NCBI GenBank assembly: GCA_003224515.1
Contig: QHZC01000450.1
Coordinates: 1-6,160, forward strand
Reading direction: 5' to 3'
Length of the DNA: 6,160 nucleotides
Source: Acidobacteriota bacterium
GTDB lineage: Bacteria; Acidobacteriota; Terriglobia; Acidiferrales; UBA7541
The notes under the pieces are model-generated. The model ran no database searches and was not told the DNA's origin. It was given only the letters and a program-made list of their open reading frames with translations. Shown here in pieces: positions 1-5,606 of this stretch; the first letter of the stretch is position 1; every line of letters begins with the position of its first letter. The position numbers were made by a program, and so were the translations under genes.

Positions 1-139
1 CGCGATTCCGCGAACTTCCGGTTGGATCGCGCAGTGGGAAGAGATGCTCCTCGACCCCGAGCAGAAAATTGCGCGCCCGCGCCAGATCTATCTGGGGCAC
101 GACACGCGTCATTACGTTCCGATCGAGCAACGGAATTAA
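1..139 (+). CDS. gltA: Citrate synthase, C-terminal end (partial)
   Basis: This is the 3' end of a gene entering from the left; the reading frame starts at base 2 and ends at TAA 137-139. The 45 visible residues include GWIAQWEEML, DPEQKIARPRQIYLG and a final RHYVPIEQRN. The pattern 'GW.A.W.EM..DPEQKI.RPRQIY.G...R.YV' is the characteristic C-terminus of bacterial citrate synthases, which condense acetyl-CoA and oxaloacetate to citrate at the entry of the TCA cycle in the cytoplasm. The catalytic His and Asp residues lie upstream of the window and cannot be checked. An overlapping open frame from 22 to 207 is a shadow. The symbol gltA is a family-level assignment; a 2-methylcitrate synthase cannot be fully excluded from so short a tail. 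Confidence 0.88.
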   Translation, partial: AIPRTSGWIAQWEEMLLDPEQKIARPRQIYLGHDTRHYVPIEQRN

Positions 140-180
140 TAAACACGGTATCCACTCTACATACGCTCTTCGGGATGTCC

Positions 181-208
181 TCGACAATCCTGTACCGTCG
201 CGTATAGT
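181..208 (+). promoter_or_regulatory. Candidate sigma70-type promoter for the first PilZ gene
   Basis: TCGACA (181-186) and TATAGT (203-208) are separated by 16 bases, and each box differs from the housekeeping consensus at one position. Transcription would start near base 215 and give a short leader carrying GCGAGG (219-224) just before the ATG at 228. The call rests on sequence match only. Confidence 0.42.
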
Positions 209-227
209 TATTTTGTAGCGAGGTTGT

Positions 228-626
228 ATGACTCAAGGCTCGAATACACCCATGCATTCAGGGGCGCGGCGCCGCAGTCAGCGCGTGTTAATGCAAGTGG
301 CCGTGCGCATACGCGGGAAGGACGCTCAGGGCAAGGACTTCGAGGAACTCAGCGAAACTCTCGCAATTAACGCCCACGGTGCACTGGTGCTGCTGGCCGC
401 TCGCGTCACCAGCGGCAGTGCGGTGCACATGCGGCACAACAAAACGGAAGAGGAACAGGAATGCCATGTGGCGTTCCTCGGTCCGGTGCGTGGCGGCAAG
501 GCAGAGATCGGTCTGGAATTTACCGCACCGCGCCCAACCTTCTGGCGCGTGGCCTTTCCTCCCGAAGACTGGACCCCCAGGAGTCCCGAGGCCCGCACCG
601 TTTCCAACAACCGCACAAACAAGTAA
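228..626 (+). CDS. PilZ-domain protein with degenerate c-di-GMP motif
   Basis: A 132-residue soluble protein made almost entirely of one PilZ-type beta-barrel domain. The arginine-rich RRRSQR at residues 14-19 corresponds to the RxxxR half of the c-di-GMP binding site. The second half, normally [D/N]xSxxG, is AINAHG at residues 46-51, so the acidic/Asn and Ser positions are not conserved. This 'NAHGA' variant is one I associate with acidobacterial PilZ proteins; it may bind c-di-GMP weakly, bind another ligand, or act through protein contacts. No signal peptide or membrane segment is visible. The ATG at 228 is chosen because GCGAGG lies four bases upstream; an in-frame ATG at 252 is possible. 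The gene appears monocistronic, following citrate synthase after 88 bases. The partner and process controlled cannot be told from the sequence. Confidence 0.8.
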   Translation: MTQGSNTPMHSGARRRSQRVLMQVAVRIRGKDAQGKDFEELSETLAINAHGALVLLAARVTSGSAVHMRHNKTEEEQECHVAFLGPVRGGKAEIGLEFTAPRPTFWRVAFPPEDWTPRSPEARTVSNNRTNK

Positions 627-836
627 CTTCTCCTCCGGCTCCCGCCTGCTTCCCTCTTTCCATGAGCTTCGCAGCGCTGTGGGTGCTGTCCGATCGAGGC
701 ACTAGTTGGTGCTTGGGCTTGCTGGCGTTGCATGCTTTGAGGCATCAAACTTTGTTAGCCCGCCGTACGTATTCTTAAGACCGAGACCGCCCTGTGGCAT
801 CATAAGTCGCGAACGGTGCACTCCAGGGAGGTCCTC

Positions 837-2349
837 ATGAAAGTGCAGTCACAGAGGCTCGCAGTACTTCTCCGGTTGACGCCCGCGGTCGTCGCTTGCC
901 TTGCCGCAGCAAACCCTCGTCCTCCGCAAGTAAACGCCGCCACCCCTGATTCGCAGGTCGAGCGCATCCGCCGAATCGAAACCGGTTTCGCTCCTTTAAC
1001 CTTGACGAAGGACGCGCCACCCCTCCCTCTCGACTTGTACAAATTGATGGAGCTATACCGAGTTCCGGGCCTCAGTGTCGCCGTCATCGACAACTATAAA
1101 ATCGTCTGGACCAAGAGTTACGGGGTAACCGAAAGCGGCGGCACGACGCCGGTCACGACCAAGACGCTTTTTCAGGCTGGTTCCATCAGCAAACCCGTTG
1201 CCGCTACCGGAGCGCTCTGTCTGGTCGAGCAAGGTAGGTTGTCTCTCGATGATGACGTCAACAAAAAACTCAGCACTTGGAAAGTCCCCGAAAATGAGTT
1301 CACCAAAGAGCAAAAAGTCACCTTGCGCCGTTCCCACGCTGCTACAAATCTTCAACGGCGAAAAACCCGCCAACACCGCGCCCATCCGCGTTGATTTTGT
1401 CCCTGGCACCAAGACCCGCTACTCAGGCGGCGGCATCACCATCGAGCAGCAACTCATGATAGACGTCACTCACAAGCCCTTTCCGGATCTACTGCGCGAA
1501 ACGGTTCTCGACAAAATCGGAATGTCGGACAGCACCTATGAGCAGCCGCTTCCGCCCGCTCGCGCTGCTCTGGCCGCCAGCGGCACGTATGCCTCTGGAA
1601 AAGTCGTCCACGGAAAGCGGCACATTTATCCGGAGATGGCCGCAGCGGGGCTTTGGACAACACCCACGGACCTAGCGAAATTCGCCATTGAGATCGCACT
1701 TTCCAAGCAGGGGAAGTCGAATCGTGCACTGTCCCAAACCATGACTCGCGAGATGCTCAAGCCCCAGAGGGAAAACGTCGGCCTCGGTTTCTTTCTGGGC
1801 GACGAGAAAAACTCCGATCAGTTTGGGCATAACGGCGCCGACGAAGGCTTCCAGGCGATCCTCCTCATGTTTGCCGATTCCGGGCAAGGTGTCGCCGTCA
1901 TGGCCAATTCGGACAATGGCATCGCGGTCGGCGACGAGTTGGTCGCCAGCATTGCCAGGGAATACGGCTGGAAGTTCGCTGCGCCGCAGCGCAACGCTGG
2001 CAACGTTCTCCTGTTGATCGCCAATGCTGCGGGCACGCCGGCCGCCCTCGAAAGGTATTCCGAACTTAAGAAGACCACTTCCGACCCCAAGGAATTGAAT
2101 GAAGGCACCCTCAATCGCTTGGGTTACACGCTCTTGCAGTCCGACAAGACCGACGACGCCATCCTGGTGTTTCTGCGCAACGTCAAGGAGTACCCGCAAT
2201 CCTCGAATGTGTAGGACAGTCTCGGCGAGGCCTATATGCGCGCTGGAAAGAAATCTCTCGCCATTCAGAACTACGAAAAGTCCGTTCAACTCGATCCCAA
2301 AAACAAGAACGGCATCGCAGCTCTGGGAAAGCTCAAAGAGGAAAAATAG
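837..2349 (+). pseudogene. Serine beta-lactamase-fold hydrolase with TPR tail, disrupted
   Basis: The gene is read in two frames. From ATG 837 (AGGGAGG at 825-831) it gives a secretion-type N-terminus, then VPGLSVAVI and LFQAGSISKP. SISK at residues 116-119 is the SxxK nucleophile motif of class C beta-lactamase/penicillin-binding proteins. After VTLRR (to about 1331) the family continues with a SHxAGL-type segment, but here the sequence jumps to another frame at VPTLLQIFNGEKPAN. About 20 residues are missing and the deletion is not a multiple of three. The second frame carries RYSGGGIT, in the place of the YxN motif (tyrosine codon at 1420), and GHNGADEGF, the KTG/HxG equivalent (histidine codon at 1828). 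A TPR-like tail follows from about 2095. TAG at 2212-2214 interrupts it where relatives read NVYDSLGEAY; the frame then stays open to TAG 2347-2349. An intact relative would be a periplasmic serine hydrolase. With two lesions this copy is probably inactive. Confidence 0.85.
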
Positions 2350-2525
2350 AAGACGTTAAGTCGCTGGCGCATGATCCACCTGCTCGCCTGGCCGCTGCGC
2401 CGTTCGGGTCGTGCCGCGCCGCAGGAATCGCTACGATGCCTGCTCACCGATCAGCCGAGGTCGCTGCAGCAATTCAAAACGAGTCAGAAGGTAGGGATCG
2501 AGGATAGGTTCGGTGCGGAAAAGAT

Positions 2526-2861
2526 TCAGCCTGCAGAGCCCTTTTTCCCCATCATCGCCGCCAGCAGCCATTTCCTCAGCACCATGAGGTAATAGGGTTT
2601 GGTCTCCCGAAACATCAGCCCCATGCCTTGACCTGGCTGAGAATAGATGACGCTTGCCTGCGCCTCAAAAAACTCGTTCTCGGTGAAGAGTTTTATAGCC
2701 AGGGACGCCCCCATCGGATAAGGGCTTTCCGTATCCACATAACAACCGTTTAAGCTGAGTTCTTTGACGCGCGCGGTCCTGTTGTCTTCAGACGCGCCTT
2801 CGCGCATCTCGATGGATCCAGCGAAGGGATACCGGGGGCTGTGGCGGCGATCCTGTTTCAT
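2526..2861 (-). CDS. PilZ-domain protein
   Basis: A 111-residue single-domain PilZ protein. RRHSPR at residues 5-10 is the RxxxR motif. ELSLNG at 34-39 matches [D/N]xSxxG except for Glu in place of Asp, and is followed by the usual hydrophobic strand (CYVD). GQGMGLMF near residue 80 is the typical last strand of the barrel, and a short amphipathic helix with a basic end (GKKG) closes the protein. It probably senses c-di-GMP in the cytoplasm; the target is unknown. The start at 2861 is chosen over the longer frame to 2975 because GGAGGAG sits six bases upstream and a promoter lies inside the longer frame. The neighbour on one side is the broken beta-lactamase gene (convergent), on the other the IS200/IS605 relic. 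Binding residues are better kept than in the PilZ protein at 228-626. Confidence 0.82.
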   Translation of the reverse strand: MKQDRRHSPRYPFAGSIEMREGASEDNRTARVKELSLNGCYVDTESPYPMGASLAIKLFTENEFFEAQASVIYSQPGQGMGLMFRETKPYYLMVLRKWLLAAMMGKKGSAG

Positions 2862-2889
2862 TCGGCTCCTCCGGAGGAAACCCGCGACG

Positions 2890-2918
2890 ATTCTACTCCC
2901 CTTCCCCATGCTCCTCAA
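2890..2918 (-). promoter_or_regulatory. Candidate sigma70-type promoter for the second PilZ gene
   Basis: On the minus strand TTGAGG (2918-2913) is followed after 17 bases by TAGAAT (2895-2890). Transcription would begin near 2883, about 20 bases before the start codon at 2861, leaving room for the GGAGGAG ribosome site. The position inside the longer open frame argues that the protein starts at 2861. Confidence 0.45.
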
Positions 2919-2988
2919 AAAATCACTCTTGGATTGTTCGACTGGATAGAACTCGCGGACGTGAAGACTTACCAAACTGGCCGTAAAG

Positions 2989-3008
2989 CCCCGGCGTTCA
3001 GGCCGGGG
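2989..3008. repeat. Left-end hairpin of the IS200/IS605 relic
   Basis: CCCCGGC (2989-2995) and GCCGGGG (3002-3008) form a perfect 7-bp stem around GTTCAG. The next bases include GGCTT (3015-3019), which is complementary to AAGCC (2986-2990) and could compete with the stem. Subterminal hairpins of this kind are the binding sites of the Y1 transposase TnpA. The T-run at 3021-3027 also makes a weak intrinsic terminator on the plus strand possible. Confidence 0.6.
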
Positions 3009-3066
3009 ATATAAGGCTTGCTTTTTTCTTCCGCTCCATCCTAGACTCCTCTCTTCCCAAACAGAC

Positions 3067-3129
3067 CTAGGGCCGGACAGGCCCGATGTGAAGCCTGTGG
3101 AGATGCGGCGCAGTAAGGCTGATCTGTGA
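3067..3129 (+). pseudogene. tnpB: tnpB 3' remnant
   Basis: The 20 codons before TGA 3127-3129 read LGPDRPDVKPVEMRRSKADL. A 'PDVKPVE' stretch shortly before the stop is common at the C-terminal tail of TnpB proteins, where coding sequence and guide RNA overlap. The frame stays open back to 2950, but that stretch is left-end sequence and does not resemble TnpB: the zinc ribbon and RuvC-like catalytic motifs are absent. TnpB is an RNA-guided nuclease related to Cas12; only its tail survives here. Confidence 0.5.
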
Positions 3130-3210
3130 ACCAGGAACCCACCGAAGAGACCGGACTAAACATCCGGCTCCGTAGGAATCCTCGCCGCAAGCGGCGGGGA
3201 GGACGTCAAC
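3070..3210 (+). ncRNA. omegaRNA (reRNA)-like scaffold at the element right end
   Basis: Several stems can be drawn by eye: GGGCC/GGCCC (3070-3074/3080-3084); AGCCT/AGGCT (3092-3096/3116-3120); GAG-A-CCGGA with TCCGG-CTC (3147-3155/3163-3170, one bulged A); and TCCTC-GCCG with CGGC-(GGG)-GAGGA (3179-3187/3192-3203). The final ACGTCAAC abuts the element end. TnpB guide RNAs come from the 3' end of tnpB and the right end of the element, with the guide read from flanking DNA. Here the guide would begin at about 3211. The scaffold has outlived its protein, so if transcribed it could serve only a TnpB encoded elsewhere. The 5' limit is arbitrary and transcription is not shown. Confidence 0.5.
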
Positions 3211-3230
3211 GATCGCGTGTCGATTGCTAT

Positions 3231-3900
3231 TCAATCTCCGCAGGCGCACTCGGCAAACGCTGCGAGTGGAATTCTCTGTTCGCGCTTGCATTCCTCGCCG
3301 TGACGCGCTGTCTCGACCGCCGCTGCCGCGCGCGCTTGCCGTTGCTTGGCGGGCTGTAGCGCTATGTTCAGTTTTTCCCGGAGTCTCCGATGCCCTCGGA
3401 AGAGCCTCAGACGCACCGCCATCGCGGAAATCCCCAGTCGCTCGGCAACTTCCTGGGTTGAGTATTCTAAGACGTCGCGCAGCAAGCACGCCTGCCGCAG
3501 ATCGGGAGCAAGCTGCGTGACCGCGTCCGCCATTAATTTGCGCATTTCCCGCCGCGCGAAGCGCTCTTCGGGATTGTCTTGGCACGCCGTCACGTTGCTT
3601 CCCAGCGTTTCGTCGCCCGCACCGTTCGGCTCTTCCAGCGAAAAAACTCTCCCGTCGCGCCGCTTGCGAATCACGTCGATCGACGCATTCGCCGCAATGC
3701 GCGAAACCCACGCATAGGAAAGCCTCCTGGCGCACATCTTCCGCGTCCGCGGGATTACGAGTCAGCCGCAGGGCCCCGAGGTACAGCCCAGGTGCGTACG
3801 GCAGGATCAGCGTGGCCAGCGACTCGCGGTCGCCCTTTCGCGCCTGCGCGAGCAACGCGGAGCGGGTCGCGCCATCAAGGCATAAGGAGGTGCTGCACAT
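3231..3900 (-). pseudogene. ECF-type RNA polymerase sigma factor, frameshifted
   Basis: Two minus-strand frames together encode one ECF sigma factor. The first gives LLAQARKGDRESLATLILPY and NPADAEDVRQEAF, the start of region 2. Near 3717-3721 the frame changes to YAWVSRIAANASIDVIRKRR, the end of region 2. The connecting stretch, usually about 15-20 residues between 'DVRQEAFL' and 'F.AWL.RIA.N', is absent, so a deletion that is not a multiple of three is likely. A variable linker follows, then region 4 (LAPDLRQACLLRDVLEYSTQ, EVAERLGISAMAVRLRLFRG), with a helix-turn-helix for the -35 element, and an odd Cys-containing tail to TGA 3231. The ATG at 3900 has no clear ribosome site; GTG 3954 is an alternative. 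Loss of core region 2 should abolish function. No anti-sigma gene follows; the mobile-element relic occupies that position. Confidence 0.8.
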
Positions 3901-3911
3901 GATGCTTTTAA

Positions 3912-3927
3912 GATTGGCAGGCCAATC
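3912..3927. promoter_or_regulatory. Inverted repeat upstream of the sigma gene (candidate operator)
   Basis: GATTGGC and GCCAATC form a perfect 7-bp inverted repeat around AG, starting 11 bases upstream of the ATG at 3900. The position suits a regulator site or a leader hairpin affecting translation. Nothing in the window identifies the factor. Confidence 0.35.
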
Positions 3928-4002
3928 GCCACCGCCGACCCAGGTGTAAGCCACAGAAAACTAAGAACTAACCGTTTTGAGCCAGGAGAGAATCAGAAAA
4001 AG

Positions 4003-4045
4003 GAGTGACCGCTTGTGGGACGCAACGTGGCGATTCCGGTCACTC
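4003..4045 (-). terminator. Probable intrinsic terminator downstream of the rhodanese operon
   Basis: On the minus strand GAGTGACCG (4045-4037) pairs perfectly with CGGTCACTC (4011-4003) around a 25-base loop and is followed at once by CTTTTTC. A 9-bp stem plus five U residues fits an intrinsic terminator, although the loop is long. It lies about 190 bases after the sulfurtransferase stop codon and ahead of the sigma gene, so it would separate these two transcripts. The rest of 3955-4237 holds no credible gene. Confidence 0.5.
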
Positions 4046-4237
4046 TCTCGGTCAATGCTGGCGCGCCCCGCACTTCCACAAATAGCGCTTGAAACAGCGC
4101 GCGAATAAGAAGAAGACAACCCGTTTATGAAACGCCGTTCCGATGGCCGCTTCCGACTTGCCCCTTGTGCTTCGCCTGAATGTCGGCAGCCGGGCGTGCC
4201 AAGAATCGCCGCGTCCTGTTGGCCAAGCAGTAAGTTC

Positions 4238-5104
4238 TTACTTGGCAGCGGCTGAAGAGGTTTCTTTCTCGATTGCAGCACCGATGAGATTGCCCCACTC
4301 TGTCCAAGATCCGTCGTAGTTGCGGACGTCCTTGATGCCGAGAAGGTATTTCAGGACGAACCAGGTGTGGGAGCTGCGCTCGCCGATCCGGCAATAGGCA
4401 ATAACTTCTCTGTCGCCGGTGATGCCCTTTGAACTGTAAAGCTGCTTGAGGGCGTCGCGGGACTTGAAGGTGCCGTCTTCGTTGACGGCTTGCGACCACG
4501 GAATATTGGCCGCGCCGGGGATGTGGCCGGCGCGCTGAGCGGTTTCGGTCATGCCCGGGGGCGCGATGATTTTCCCCGTGAATTCATCGACAGAGCGAAC
4601 GTCAACAAGCTGCACGCCGGAGTTCTTATCGATGGCGGCGAAAACATCGTCGCGCTTGGCGCGGATGGCAGCGTTTGCTGTTTTCACCTTGTAGGTGCTG
4701 GCAGCCACCGTGGGCTTCGAAGTCGTGAGCGGGCGTTTTTCCTCTAGCCACTTCTTGCGGCCACCGTCCATGATCAGAATTTTTTCGTGGCCGTAGTATT
4801 TCAGTTGCCAGAAGGCCCAGGCAGCAAACCAATTATTATTGTCACCGTAGAGAACGATGGTAGTGCCAGCCGAGATGCCGGCCTTGCCGAGGAGATCCTC
4901 GAAGGCTTTGGGAGCGGCAAGGTCGCGGCGAATCGCGTCCTGCAATTCGGTTTGCCAATTCCAGGAGATGGCGCCGTCGATGTGCCCCTGATCGTAGGCA
5001 GTGGTATCGACATCGACTTCCACGACGCGGATTCCAGGATCTTTGGCGTGCGCCGCGACCCAATCGGTGGTGACCAGAACTTCGGGGTGAGCATAGTCGG
5101 ACAT
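4238..5104 (-). CDS. Thiosulfate sulfurtransferase (tandem rhodanese)
   Basis: A 288-residue cytoplasmic protein, a normal length for two-domain rhodaneses, with no signal peptide. It moves sulfane sulfur from thiosulfate to cyanide or a thiol acceptor through a cysteine persulfide. The N-terminal domain (about 8-122: VEVDVD, YDQGHIDGAI, IVLYGDNNNW) has no cysteine at its loop and is structural. The C-terminal domain (about 150-285) has LVDVRSVDEF, RAGHIPGAANIPW and the active loop CRIGER at 238-243, with nucleophile Cys238, followed by SSHTWFVLKYLLG. The CRIGERSSH loop is typical of the CysA/SseA-like thiosulfate sulfurtransferases rather than mercaptopyruvate enzymes (CGSGVTA type), so thiosulfate is the likelier donor. 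The start at 5104 has GAGGT six bases upstream. It follows the 87-aa gene by 73 bases on the same strand and is probably co-transcribed. All expected motifs are present, so it looks functional. Confidence 0.9.
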   Translation of the reverse strand: MSDYAHPEVLVTTDWVAAHAKDPGIRVVEVDVDTTAYDQGHIDGAISWNWQTELQDAIRRDLAAPKAFEDLLGKAGISAGTTIVLYGDNNNWFAAWAFWQLKYYGHEKILIMDGGRKKWLEEKRPLTTSKPTVAASTYKVKTANAAIRAKRDDVFAAIDKNSGVQLVDVRSVDEFTGKIIAPPGMTETAQRAGHIPGAANIPWSQAVNEDGTFKSRDALKQLYSSKGITGDREVIAYCRIGERSSHTWFVLKYLLGIKDVRNYDGSWTEWGNLIGAAIEKETSSAAAK

Positions 5105-5177
5105 GATGTTACCTCTTCCCTTTGGAGTGATTCTGAGAGCCTAGCGCAGCAAAACGCGGAAATCACGCTCTTTTTAG

Positions 5178-5441
5178 TTAGCAAGCCGGTTGGAGTTTGT
5201 CGCCTTGCATTTCCCACTCGATTCGAACCAGGAAATCGAAATGCATGCCTTCGGTTGCCAGCCAGGCTTCCAGGTCTTCGCGGGAATCGGCGCGGAATTC
5301 TACGAACATTTTTCCTTCGAGCATGTTAACGAGGACGCGTTCGGCATGAGCGAGCCCGCCGGCCTGCATGCGCTGAGCTAGTGCTTCGGCTCCCTGGCGG
5401 GTGAGGCATGCGAGGGTGTGCTGGGTGAGATAGCGTGGCAT
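5178..5441 (-). CDS. Small conserved-looking protein of unknown function, paired with rhodanese
   Basis: An 87-residue soluble protein that I cannot assign to a named family. It starts MPRYLTQHTLACLTRQGAEA, continues with VLVNMLEGKMFVEF (about 36-49) and LEAWLATEGMHFDFLVRIEW (57-76), and ends in Cys. The alternation of strand, helix, two strands, helix and strand suggests a small ferredoxin-like (dimeric alpha-beta barrel) fold, reminiscent of DUF4242-type or YCII-like proteins; this is inference only. Cysteines occur at 12 and at the last position, 87. The start at 5441 is fixed by AGGAG six bases upstream; the open frame continues to 5573, but that extension runs through a palindrome and looks non-coding. 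It is first in a likely operon with the sulfurtransferase, which suggests a role linked to sulfur transfer or its control. Confidence 0.72.
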   Translation of the reverse strand: MPRYLTQHTLACLTRQGAEALAQRMQAGGLAHAERVLVNMLEGKMFVEFRADSREDLEAWLATEGMHFDFLVRIEWEMQGDKLQPAC

Positions 5442-5458
5442 CGGAACTCCTGAGGGCA

Positions 5459-5473
5459 ACTTGGAGTCCAAGT
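5459..5473. promoter_or_regulatory. 15-bp perfect palindrome upstream of the 87-aa/rhodanese operon
   Basis: ACTTGGA-G-TCCAAGT has 7-bp arms around one central base. It ends 17 bases upstream of the ATG at 5441, next to the AGGAG ribosome site, and lies in the divergent intergenic region shared with the gene at 5607. Size, symmetry and place fit an operator for a dimeric repressor. Sites of this size are bound by Rrf2-, ArsR- or MarR-type regulators, but no such gene is in the window. Confidence 0.45.
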
Positions 5474-5606
5474 ATTCCATAGAAGCGGATTCGTGGGCAC
5501 GATCTCGAGAGTTAGTAAGAAACGTCTTGCAGAACTGGACGACGCAGGTGAAAGCGCACGCATCTCGATTCACAAATGTTTCATTCGTTTGGGATGGCGG
5601 TGGCTA

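Larger units (their letters stand above)
2973..3210 (+). mobile_element. IS200/IS605-family TnpB element relic (tnpB internally deleted)
   Basis: Three parts in the expected order and orientation suggest an IS605/IS1341-type element. First, a left-end hairpin with TTCA in its loop, followed by ATATAAGGC (2989-3017). Second, the last codons of a TnpB-like frame (to TGA 3127). Third, a structured 3' end finishing GGAATCCTCGCCG...GGGGAGGACGTCAAC (3175-3210), which resembles right ends that encode the TnpB guide RNA. Almost the whole transposon-encoded nuclease gene is absent, so the relic is about 240 bp, like the non-autonomous palindrome-associated derivatives of this family. TTAC at 2969-2972 could be the left target tetranucleotide, but this left boundary is a guess. 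The right boundary at about 3210 is firmer. The element ends 20 bases beyond the stop of the minus-strand sigma gene. Family assignment is by recall of typical ends, not by a search. Confidence 0.62.

Noticed and set aside
699..712. GCAC...GGTGC hairpin after the first PilZ gene as a terminator
   Set aside because: The stem is short, with a G-T pair at its end, and no T-run follows.
2431..2519. Minus-strand open stretch just after the second PilZ gene (reads NLFRTEPILDPYLLTRFE and on to a stop at 2431)
   Set aside because: It looks protein-like, but it has no start, is out of frame with the PilZ gene and is only about 30 codons long; no family is recognised.
2862..2975. N-terminal extension of the second PilZ protein
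   Set aside because: The extension contains the likely promoter, and the strong GGAGGAG site points to the start at 2861.
3231..3300. Cys-containing tail of the sigma gene (EECKREQ, FAECACGD) as a fused anti-sigma zinc finger
   Set aside because: The cysteines do not match the HxxxCxxC spacing of the anti-sigma zinc finger, and the tail is short; it may be a degraded remnant but cannot be supported.
3126..3359. 77-aa plus-strand frame starting MNQEPTEETG across the element right end
   Set aside because: It crosses the structured omegaRNA-like region and the antisense of the sigma gene. The QEPTEETG pattern is better explained as the scaffold sequence.
3961..4281. 106-aa minus-strand open frame overlapping the end of the rhodanese gene
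   Set aside because: Low-complexity composition with no motif; it runs through the terminator-like hairpin and overlaps a well-supported gene.
5442..5573. N-terminal extension of the 87-aa protein
   Set aside because: It runs through the palindrome, and AGGAG directly precedes the ATG at 5441.
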